Below, in pieces: positions 1 to 5,500 of a stretch of DNA of 6,019 bases. This DNA is from Desulfobacteraceae bacterium (GTDB taxonomy: Bacteria; Desulfobacterota; Desulfobacteria; Desulfobacterales; Desulfosalsimonadaceae): assembly GCA_007136525.1 (NCBI GenBank), contig SLGU01000037.1, forward strand, positions 1 to 6,019. Reading direction: 5' to 3'. Position numbers and translations under genes: made by a program. Under the pieces are notes generated by a model. It had not been told where the DNA came from. It worked only from the letters and a program-made list of their open reading frames with translations, and made no database searches. Numbering within the stretch: position 1 is the first letter of the stretch; each line of letters begins with the position of its first letter.

Positions 1-859
1 CCCTTATGCCGTTTATCTTTGAATCGATTTCATCCAGGTAATTGAGCAAAACGGCTTCCAGTGTCTTGGGGGGTTCCGGCGACCCGAATTCCCGGCTGCC
101 ATGGTGGCTGACCACCATGTGCTTCAGCATCAGGGCTGTTTTGGTCGGGAAATCAGGGATCCCGGCTATTTTTTCCTCGATCATGCCGATACCGATCACA
201 ATATGGTTCACCAGGCGCCCTTCGTCTGTATAGTCGATCCGGGTGTCGTATTCAAACTCGCGGATTTTGCCGATATCGTGCAGCACGCATCCTGCCAGGA
301 GCATATCCCGGTCAATGCCGTCATAATGATCCGCCACCCTGTCGCACAGCAGCGCCATGGACAACGTGTGCTCAAGCAGGCCGCCGATATAGGCATGGTG
401 CATCATCTTGGCCGCAGGCGCTTTTATGAACGCCGAAACAAAAGCGTCGTCCGCCCAGAAAAGTCCCATAAGCCTGCGAAGGCTGCCGTTTTTGATCGTT
501 TCCGTAATGGATTGGAGCCGTGCAAGCATCTGCCGGGTATCCCGGGACGTGGCGGGCAGAAAATCGGCCGGGTCGATACCGGCGCTGACCTTTTCAATCC
601 GCTTGACCACGACCTGGGCGTTTCCCTTGTAATCGGAAACACTGCCCGTCACGCGGATGATATCGCCGGCTGCACACAAGCCGGACAACTGATCCGCATT
701 GTCCCACGCAACACCCTTGATGCGGCCGGTTTTATCAGCAATGGTCAGGCTCAAATATGCCTCCCCGTTCCGCTTAACGCCCCGTACCTTTTCGGCCAGG
801 GCAAAGACGTCGTCAACCGCATCACCGGTTTTCAATTGATCGACATACCTGTTTTTCAT
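1..859 (-). CDS. yhaM: YhaM-like 3'-5' exoribonuclease (OB-fold + HD domain), 3' end cut off by the window
   Basis: Translating the minus strand from the ATG at 859-857 gives 286 residues with no stop before the left edge. Residues about 12-91 look like a nucleic-acid-binding OB fold: alternating beta strands, including ADKTGRIKGVAWD near 43-53 and RVTGSVSDYKGNAQVVVKR near 69-87. After a helical linker comes an HD metal-dependent phosphohydrolase domain with MMHHAYIGGLLEHT (152-165), the HD pair H194-D195 in LHDIGK, H219 in VNHIVIG, and H252-H253 in VSHHGSREFGSP. It then enters LNYLDEIDSKI, typical of the YhaM family. YhaM proteins trim RNA (and some ssDNA) from the 3' end in the cytoplasm; Bacillus YhaM is about 314 aa, so only the last few dozen residues should be missing. 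The start is well bounded: an in-frame TGA lies at 865-863, just upstream. No strong Shine-Dalgarno is visible. It is divergent from lptD. A generic HD hydrolase is the alternative, but OB plus HD in this order favours YhaM. Confidence 0.88.
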   Translation of the reverse strand, partial: MKNRYVDQLKTGDAVDDVFALAEKVRGVKRNGEAYLSLTIADKTGRIKGVAWDNADQLSGLCAAGDIIRVTGSVSDYKGNAQVVVKRIEKVSAGIDPADFLPATSRDTRQMLARLQSITETIKNGSLRRLMGLFWADDAFVSAFIKAPAAKMMHHAYIGGLLEHTLSMALLCDRVADHYDGIDRDMLLAGCVLHDIGKIREFEYDTRIDYTDEGRLVNHIVIGIGMIEEKIAGIPDFPTKTALMLKHMVVSHHGSREFGSPEPPKTLEAVLLNYLDEIDSKINGIR

Positions 860-902
860 TTCTCAGCTTTGCCCCGTTTTCAATACGATCGGTGTTATTG
901 CC

Positions 903-934
903 TTGACATTTTTATGATTTCGGTTTTTTATACT
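903..934 (+). promoter_or_regulatory. lptD: Weak candidate promoter for lptD
   Basis: A perfect TTGACA (903-908) is followed by TATACT (929-934; 5 of 6 matches), but the spacer is 20 bp, longer than the usual 16-18. A start near 941 would give a leader of about 70 nt. This is the best plus-strand candidate I found in the 151-bp gap. The long spacer keeps confidence low; activator help or a different promoter is possible. Confidence 0.28.
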
Positions 935-955
935 CAAAATTTCCTGCGCCATCAA
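927..955 (-). promoter_or_regulatory. Candidate sigma70-type promoter for the yhaM-like gene
   Basis: On the minus strand, TTGATG (955-950; 4 of 6 matches to TTGACA) is followed after exactly 17 bp by TATAAA (932-927; 5 of 6 matches to TATAAT). Transcription would begin near 920, leaving a leader of about 60 nt before the ATG at 859. The spacing and location in the divergent gap support it; there is no experimental evidence. Its -10 overlaps a plus-strand -10-like sequence. Confidence 0.5.
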
Positions 956-1010
956 GTATATTATCAGAAATTGACGTTTTACGACATCACCGGTCCCTGT
1001 CGCCCTCAAA

Positions 1011-3284
1011 ATGCATAACGGTAACACAATGATGTATTATCGCCCCAACGCACATTTGGCACAACTGGTGAAAACTGTCTTGATAGCCGTACTTTTTTTT
1101 CTTTTGACGGCATACCCGGGCCTGACGGAAGCGGCCGGGCCGGAAGATGATGCGAGCAGCCGCCCCTATCGGATTCAGGCGGACAGGATCGCTTACAACC
1201 CGGTGGAAAAAGAATATATAGCAGAAGGGGATGTGGTCGTCATCCACCTTGAAAGCCGGCTCAGGGCCGACCGGGTGCAGGTAAACACCGACGATATGGT
1301 TGTCCGCGCATCAGGGGGGGTTTTTTTCACCACGGGAGAAGACACCCTCGAAGGCGACCGCCTCGTCATGAACCTGGCCGAACAGACCGGTACGCTTTAT
1401 TCCGGCCGTATTTTCATCGAGGAAAGCAACTTCCATATCAAGGGCGACCGGATCATGAAAACCGGGAAAGACACCTATGCCATCAAAGGTGCCTGCCTGA
1501 CCACCTGTGACCCGGAAAACCCCGACTGGAGCATTACCGGCGCCCATGTCAACGTGACGATCGACGGATACGGCACCGTGCGGCACGGGGCCTTCAGAAT
1601 CAGAAACATCCCGGTTTTCTATACGCCCTATCTTTTCTTTCCGGCCAAAACCAAGCGGCAGTCGGGCCTTCTCTTTCCGCACCTGGAATACGCCTCGAGA
1701 AACGGCATCATATTCATACAGCCTTATTTCTGGGCCATCAGCGATCATATGGATGCGACGTTTTATTATCATCATATTCAGCACCGGGGGGAAAAAGCGG
1801 GCATCGAGTATCGGTACATGGCCGGCGCGGCATCAAAAGGAACCGTCATGCTTGACGGGTTCAAGGACCGCAGGGTGGATGACGACCCGGATGACCCCGA
1901 CCGGAAATGGGGCTATGCCGACGACGGATTCCTGCGGCCCAATTCCGATCGCTACTGGTTTCGGATGAAAGCCGACCAGGCGCTGCCGTCGGATTTTTCG
2001 GCCCGGCTCGACCTCGACATTGTCAGCGACCAGGACTACCTGCGCGATTTTCGCGGCGGCTATACCGGACACGGGAACACCGAAAGTAATTTCCGATCCG
2101 AATTCAACAGGGGAATAGACGATCGGAACGACCCGGTTCGAGAAAACCGGCTGAACCTGAACCGCACCTGGCCGACTGCTTCCCTGAATGCTGACACGGT
2201 ATGGCACGACGACGTGGTGGCCCGCCGGCAGCTGGATGTCAACCCAACCCTGCAGCGCCTGCCGATGGTCAGCTACAACATAATGAAACAGCCGGTTTTT
2301 CATAACCGCCTGTACGGTGCCATGAACACCGAATATACGTATTTCTTCCGGGAAGACGGAGTTACCGGCCACCGTGCGGATCTTCACCCGCGCATCTATT
2401 TCCCCTTACATCCTGCCGGGCGCTTCACGATAGAACCGTACGCCGGGTTTCGCCAGACCGTATGGTACACCGATGCGGCCAGGGATGATATTGCCGCCGA
2501 TAACCGGCTCGACCCTGATCTGCAGCGCTATACCCAAAGGGGCATGTATGATCTGGGGGCGGATTTGACCACGGACTTTCACCGGGTATTTCCGGTCTCC
2601 GCATTCGGTATTGAAAAGGTCCGGCATGGCGTCCTGCCCCGCATACGGTATACTTACATTCCGGATGTCAGGCAATCCGAATATCCGGATTTCGATGAAA
2701 TCGACCGGATCGAAGAGGAAAACCGGGTATCTTTTTCAATGACCCACTTTTTCACCGCCAGGCATACCCTCACCCGCCCAGGCGCAGATCCCGAGGCGTC
2801 ATACAATATGTTCGCCCGTTTCATGGTCGAGCAACCTTACGATTTTAATCATGAAGAGAGCGCGGACGCATTCCTCCCCATTTATGCCGAACTCGACATC
2901 ACGCCGGCCCGCCTGTTCGCGCTTCATGCCGACGCCCGCTACAGCTACAGGGAAGACGCTTTCATCCGGAGCAACACATCCCTGAGGTTGAGAGACCTGC
3001 TGGGCAGTCGTGTTCGTGCGGATTACCGGTACACCAGGGACACCAGCAAAACAGTGTTCCTGGGCCTTGAAGTGCCCATCCGGGAATGGCTGACGATCTA
3101 TGGTGATTTCGAAAGAAGCCTCATCGATCACACAACCGTTGAATCCGGCATTGGCTTCCTGTATAAGACGGACTGCTGGAGCGCCGATTTTTCTTACCGG
3201 GCGTTGGAGGACCTGGACGGATCAAGGGATGAACGCTATTATCTGCTCATCAACCTTTTCGGCTTAGGCGGATTCGGAAATTAG
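1011..3284 (+). CDS. lptD: LptD, outer-membrane LPS assembly protein (OstA/Imp)
   Basis: The 757-aa product fits LptD (about 784 aa in E. coli). LptD forms, with the lipoprotein LptE, the beta-barrel translocon that inserts lipopolysaccharide into the outer leaflet. Residues 19-34 form a hydrophobic signal-peptide core, with likely cleavage near TEA-A (41-42). Residues about 53-160 form an LptA-like periplasmic domain with repeated patterns such as IQADRIAYN, AEGDVVV, LRADRVQV and LEGDRLVM. The family hallmark LTTCDPENPDWSI follows at 163-175. From about 190 to the end, the sequence is rich in alternating aromatic/polar strands with charged turns, as expected of a large barrel. There are only three cysteines: C162, C166 and C722 (E. 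coli has four: two N-side and an adjacent C-terminal pair). An in-frame TGA at 972-974 bounds the start; ATG at 1011, 1029 or 1032 are all possible, none with a clear Shine-Dalgarno. It lies upstream of an HU-like gene in the same direction but probably forms a separate unit. Confidence 0.93.
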   Translation: MHNGNTMMYYRPNAHLAQLVKTVLIAVLFFLLTAYPGLTEAAGPEDDASSRPYRIQADRIAYNPVEKEYIAEGDVVVIHLESRLRADRVQVNTDDMVVRASGGVFFTTGEDTLEGDRLVMNLAEQTGTLYSGRIFIEESNFHIKGDRIMKTGKDTYAIKGACLTTCDPENPDWSITGAHVNVTIDGYGTVRHGAFRIRNIPVFYTPYLFFPAKTKRQSGLLFPHLEYASRNGIIFIQPYFWAISDHMDATFYYHHIQHRGEKAGIEYRYMAGAASKGTVMLDGFKDRRVDDDPDDPDRKWGYADDGFLRPNSDRYWFRMKADQALPSDFSARLDLDIVSDQDYLRDFRGGYTGHGNTESNFRSEFNRGIDDRNDPVRENRLNLNRTWPTASLNADTVWHDDVVARRQLDVNPTLQRLPMVSYNIMKQPVFHNRLYGAMNTEYTYFFREDGVTGHRADLHPRIYFPLHPAGRFTIEPYAGFRQTVWYTDAARDDIAADNRLDPDLQRYTQRGMYDLGADLTTDFHRVFPVSAFGIEKVRHGVLPRIRYTYIPDVRQSEYPDFDEIDRIEEENRVSFSMTHFFTARHTLTRPGADPEASYNMFARFMVEQPYDFNHEESADAFLPIYAELDITPARLFALHADARYSYREDAFIRSNTSLRLRDLLGSRVRADYRYTRDTSKTVFLGLEVPIREWLTIYGDFERSLIDHTTVESGIGFLYKTDCWSADFSYRALEDLDGSRDERYYLLINLFGLGGFGN

Positions 3285-3301
3285 GCGCCGGCTTTAACCG
3301 C

Positions 3302-3340
3302 TTGACTTTCTATAAATTTATGTATATTTAGGGGTATAAT
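3302..3340 (+). promoter_or_regulatory. AT-rich promoter region of the HU-like gene
   Basis: This short AT-rich stretch within GC-rich surroundings contains TTGACT (3302-3307; 5 of 6 matches to the -35 consensus). Two possible -10 boxes follow: TATTTA at 3325-3330 (17-bp spacer) and overlapping TATATT at 3323-3328 (15-bp spacer). A perfect TATAAT lies at 3335-3340, but without a good -35 at the right distance. I am confident that this is a promoter region, less so about which hexamers are used. Confidence 0.5.
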
Positions 3341-3368
3341 CATAATCACCCGTATTCTTTGGTTTAAC

Positions 3369-3374
3369 AGGAGG
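3369..3374 (+). promoter_or_regulatory. Strong Shine-Dalgarno (AGGAGG) of the HU-like gene
   Basis: A perfect AGGAGG sits 4 nt before the ATG at 3379 (an overlapping GGAG register at 3373-3376 is closer still). It is by far the best ribosome binding site in the window and fixes the start of the HU-like gene. It fits an abundant nucleoid protein. Confidence 0.85.
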
Positions 3375-3378
3375 AGCA

Positions 3379-3654
3379 ATGAATAAGCTTGAAATGATAT
3401 CTGCGCTTAAAAAAGAAGCCAATATATCCAAATCTGAAGCCGCCAGAGTGGTCCAGATTTTTTTCGATTCCATGGCCGATGCGCTTGCCCAAGAGGAACG
3501 CATTGAAATCCGTGGGCTTTGCAGCTTTTTTATAAAAAATTACAAGAGCTATACCGGCAGGAATCCCAAAACCGGAGACAAGGTCCAGATTCAACCCAAG
3601 AAACTCCCCTTCTTCAAGTGCGGCAAAGAACTGAGAGAACGTGTCAACAGCTAA
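3379..3654 (+). CDS. HU/IHF-family DNA-bending nucleoid protein
   Basis: This complete 91-aa protein has the length and architecture of the bacterial HU/IHF family: small dimeric proteins that bend DNA and organise the nucleoid. Residues 1-40 give the two N-terminal helices (KLEMISALKKEANISKSEAA..). RIEIRGLCSFFIKNYK (41-56) is the beta platform, GRNPKTGDKV (60-69) the tip of the DNA-embracing arm with the intercalating proline P63, and FFKCGKELRERVN (78-90) the C-terminal helix. The arm and the end KELRERVN resemble the IHF-beta/HimD branch more than classic HU, but no IHF/HU subtype is assigned with confidence, so no symbol is given. Cysteines at 48 and 81 occupy positions where Gly/Ser/Pro-type residues are commoner. 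The ATG has a perfect AGGAGG. The last 14 bases overlap the GTG start of holB, suggesting co-transcription and translational coupling. Confidence 0.93.
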   Translation: MNKLEMISALKKEANISKSEAARVVQIFFDSMADALAQEERIEIRGLCSFFIKNYKSYTGRNPKTGDKVQIQPKKLPFFKCGKELRERVNS

Positions 3655-4684
3655 CGGCAGCCGGTCCGGTAATTGCGCTAAGGATTTTGATGCGATAATC
3701 GGCCAGCAGCGGCAGGTACACATGCTTGCTGCAGTGTTGCAGAAAAATGAAGTGCCGCATGCCATGCTTTTTACGGGCGAGGCGGGCGTCGGGAAAAAAA
3801 CAACAGCCATCATTTTTGCAAAGGCCTGCAATTGTGAACGCCCGATGCCCCTGGCAGACGGCGCCGTTTTTTCCGGACGCCTGAATCCGTGCGGCACCTG
3901 CCGGCCATGCAGAAAGATCGATTCCTTCAGCCATCCGGATTTTCATTATATCAAGCCCCCCGGCGCAACCATCAGGATAGAACAGATACGTGCCCTTTGC
4001 AGCGCCCTTGCCTTAAGGCCCAATGAAGCGTCGCTTCGCATCGTGCTGCTTTCGGATGCACACCTGTTGAATGCGGAAGCCGGAAACGCACTTCTCAAAA
4101 TTCTTGAGGAACCGCCGGATAAAACCGTTATGATCCTGACCGCTCCGGAGGCCGCCGATTTGCTGCCGACAATTGTTTCACGGTGCAGGCATTTCCGGTT
4201 CAACCCGATTCCCGAAGACCGCCTGGAAGCATACCTGGTGGAAACACGGGGCGTGACGGGTGAAAAGGCCATGGTGGCCGCTTCCCTGGCGGGCGGAAGC
4301 ATCGGACGCGCCCTTTCCATGGCCGGCGACACGTCGATTTTGGATCTTCGCAGACGCATCATCGAATGGATGGAAATTTTTTTCCGAAACCCGTCGGGGC
4401 AGGATTTATACTTTTCTGAAGCGATTGCAGCAGATAAAATAACCCTTGGCCTGGCCCTGGACATTATGAAATCATGGGTGCGTGATCTGGCCATCGCAAA
4501 ACACCAACCGGACAAAATATACAACCGGGATTTCAAGGAAAGGTTGTTGGCCCTGTCGGAACAAGTGGACCCGGACCGGCTTGTTGAAAAGGCGGACGCC
4601 GTGTGGCAGGCCGAACGCGCGTTAAAGGCCAATGCAAACCCCCGGCTTGCGGTGGAAGCAATGCTGATGAAATTTGCCGGTTAA
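3641..4684 (+). CDS. holB: DNA polymerase III delta' subunit (clamp loader)
   Basis: The 347-aa protein matches delta', which with delta and tau/gamma loads the beta sliding clamp during replication. DFDAIIGQQRQVHML (15-29) opens the AAA+ domain. The P-loop-like GEAGVGKKT (46-54) has G51-K52 but lysine at position 53 where Walker A normally has Ser/Thr. Zinc-module cysteines are C65, C84, C87 and C90. A Walker B-like RIVLLSDAHLL (133-143), NALLKILEEPP (149-159) and the SRC motif (180-182) follow. These motifs are shared with gamma/tau (DnaX), but the short length, lack of a tau-type C terminus and position before ricT favour holB. The remainder (about 190-347) is helical and would hold the lid and collar. 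The start is GTG at 3641: it lies inside the HU-like gene (14-nt overlap), has only a weak GAGAG-like sequence upstream, and no ATG occurs before the conserved region. A terminator hairpin follows directly. Confidence 0.9.
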   Translation: MSTANGSRSGNCAKDFDAIIGQQRQVHMLAAVLQKNEVPHAMLFTGEAGVGKKTTAIIFAKACNCERPMPLADGAVFSGRLNPCGTCRPCRKIDSFSHPDFHYIKPPGATIRIEQIRALCSALALRPNEASLRIVLLSDAHLLNAEAGNALLKILEEPPDKTVMILTAPEAADLLPTIVSRCRHFRFNPIPEDRLEAYLVETRGVTGEKAMVAASLAGGSIGRALSMAGDTSILDLRRRIIEWMEIFFRNPSGQDLYFSEAIAADKITLGLALDIMKSWVRDLAIAKHQPDKIYNRDFKERLLALSEQVDPDRLVEKADAVWQAERALKANANPRLAVEAMLMKFAG

Positions 4685-4685
4685 C

Positions 4686-4710
4686 CGGTGCCGCCGCAAA
4701 CCGTTTTTTT
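4686..4710 (+). terminator. Rho-independent terminator after holB
   Basis: CGGT (4686-4689) pairs with ACCG (4700-4703). GC (4690-4691) can extend the stem against GC (4696-4697), leaving a 2-nt AA bulge and a short CGCC loop. Seven T residues (4704-4710) follow. It starts 2 nt after the holB stop. The stem is short, so termination may be partial. Confidence 0.55.
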
Positions 4711-4737
4711 GCTTAACTATTTTAAATGACATAATAT
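4709..4737 (+). promoter_or_regulatory. ricT: Candidate promoter for ricT-metG
   Basis: TTGCTT (4709-4714; 4 of 6 matches) and TAATAT (4732-4737; 4 of 6 matches) are separated by exactly 17 bp. The -35 begins in the last T residues of the holB terminator. Only 10 bp separate the -10 from the ricT ATG, so the predicted start would lie about 3-5 nt before the start codon. The AT-rich context also fits a promoter. Confidence 0.45.
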
Positions 4738-4747
4738 AGAAAAAAAC

Positions 4748-5500
4748 ATGATTAAAATAATCGGCATCCGGTTCAAACCGGCCGGAAAAATATACCATTT
4801 CAATTGCGGCGCTTACGTTCTGAAAGTGGGCGACAAGGTGCTCGTGGAAACCGAGCACGGCCTGGGGTTCGGCATTGTGACAACGCCGCCCGTCGCCATT
4901 GACCCGGACCAGTCCAGGCAGCCCCTGAAGAAAATCTATCGCCCGGCGACAGAAGATGATTTAAAGAAGCTTGAAGCCAATACACTGGCCGAAAACCAGG
5001 CCTATCAATACTGCAGCGAAAGTATAAAATCCCTTGACCTGGAGATGAACCTGTTTGCGGTGGAAAGCAATTTCGAAGGCAGCAAGCTGACCTTCTTTTT
5101 CACCGCCGACGGCCGGGTCGATTTCAGGAAACTGGTCAAGATGCTGGTCAAGCAGTTTCGAAGCAAAATTGAAATGCGGCAGGTGGGCATCCGGAACCAG
5201 GCCAAGATGTGCGGGGGAATCGGACGCTGCGGCCGCCAGCTCTGCTGCTCCTGCTTTTTGACCAAATTCGATCCCGTAACGATCAAAATGGCCAAAAAAC
5301 AGGGCTTGTCCCTTAATCCCACAAAGATTTCAGGCGTTTGTGGCCGGCTCATGTGCTGCCTGACGTTTGAATATGATTATTATGACAAGGCCACCGGCAC
5401 CTATCCGGGAAAGGCGGTTGCGACGAATGAAAAAGCAGAGCCCGGGATAAAAACCCACAGGCCTGCGAATCACAAACAGAAAATGGAAAAAACAAAATGA
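4748..5500 (+). CDS. ricT: RicT/YaaT-like PSP1-domain protein
   Basis: The 250-aa product matches the PSP1 family protein RicT (YaaT). In Bacillus, RicT works with RicA and RicF in an Fe-S-binding complex that affects RNase Y-dependent mRNA maturation, biofilm formation, competence and sporulation. The opening IIGIRFKPAGKIYHF (4-18) is typical. Residues about 26-44 (KVGDKVLVETEHGLGFGIV) and 113-150 (KLTFFFTADGRVDFRKLVK.. to RQVGIRNQ) form the PSP1 core. A cysteine-rich section follows: C155, C161, C166, C167, C169, C198, C203 and C204, including two copies of CGRxxCC at 161-167 and 198-204, plausible metal or Fe-S ligands. The C-terminal 30 or so residues are Lys-rich, low in complexity and probably disordered. 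The partners RicA and RicF are not in this window, so the role here is inferred from the family. The start matches the family N terminus, yet no Shine-Dalgarno precedes it. The stop overlaps metG by ATGA; position after holB is a conserved arrangement. Confidence 0.92.
   Translation: MIKIIGIRFKPAGKIYHFNCGAYVLKVGDKVLVETEHGLGFGIVTTPPVAIDPDQSRQPLKKIYRPATEDDLKKLEANTLAENQAYQYCSESIKSLDLEMNLFAVESNFEGSKLTFFFTADGRVDFRKLVKMLVKQFRSKIEMRQVGIRNQAKMCGGIGRCGRQLCCSCFLTKFDPVTIKMAKKQGLSLNPTKISGVCGRLMCCLTFEYDYYDKATGTYPGKAVATNEKAEPGIKTHRPANHKQKMEKTK

Larger units (their letters stand above)
860..1010. other. Divergent intergenic region between the yhaM-like gene and lptD
   Basis: This 151-bp AT-rich gap separates two genes transcribed outwards. 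It holds a good minus-strand promoter and a weaker plus-strand one whose -10 boxes overlap at 929-932. I see no coding potential of its own, no riboswitch and no convincing operator palindrome. Confidence 0.6.

Noticed and set aside
820..994. Ten-base direct repeat CATCACCGGT at 820-829 and 985-994
   Set aside because: One copy is inside the yhaM-like coding region; with only two short copies and no symmetry it is most likely chance.
101..1018. A 305-aa plus-strand open frame opposite the yhaM-like gene
   Set aside because: It lies antisense to a clear OB/HD protein with all expected motifs. Its own translation shows no recognisable domain, and it runs through the divergent promoter region into the lptD start.
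1055..1071. TTGGCAC-like sequence as a sigma54 promoter
   Set aside because: It lies inside the lptD signal-peptide codons and lacks the matching TTGC(A/T) element at the required distance.
1311..2387. Two long minus-strand open frames (157 and 184 aa) inside lptD
   Set aside because: They mirror the lptD codons in a GC-rich gene, have no recognisable domains and no ribosome binding site that I could see.
3312..3321. Perfect 10-bp palindrome ATAAATTTAT upstream of the HU-like gene as an operator
   Set aside because: A/T-only palindromes of this length are common by chance in AT-rich promoter DNA; nothing else supports a specific regulator.
3791..3801. A7 run at the holB P-loop as a DnaX-like programmed frameshift site
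   Set aside because: In the reading frame the run is GGG AAA AAA ACA, which does not form a proper X XXY YYZ slippery heptamer, and the uninterrupted frame already gives a normal-length delta'.
3364..3897. A 177-aa minus-strand open frame across the HU-like gene and the holB start
   Set aside because: It is antisense to two well-supported genes and to their strong Shine-Dalgarno; no family features are visible.
3946..4632. A 228-aa minus-strand open frame inside holB
   Set aside because: Low-quality Ser/Arg-rich translation, typical of a shadow frame of a real gene.
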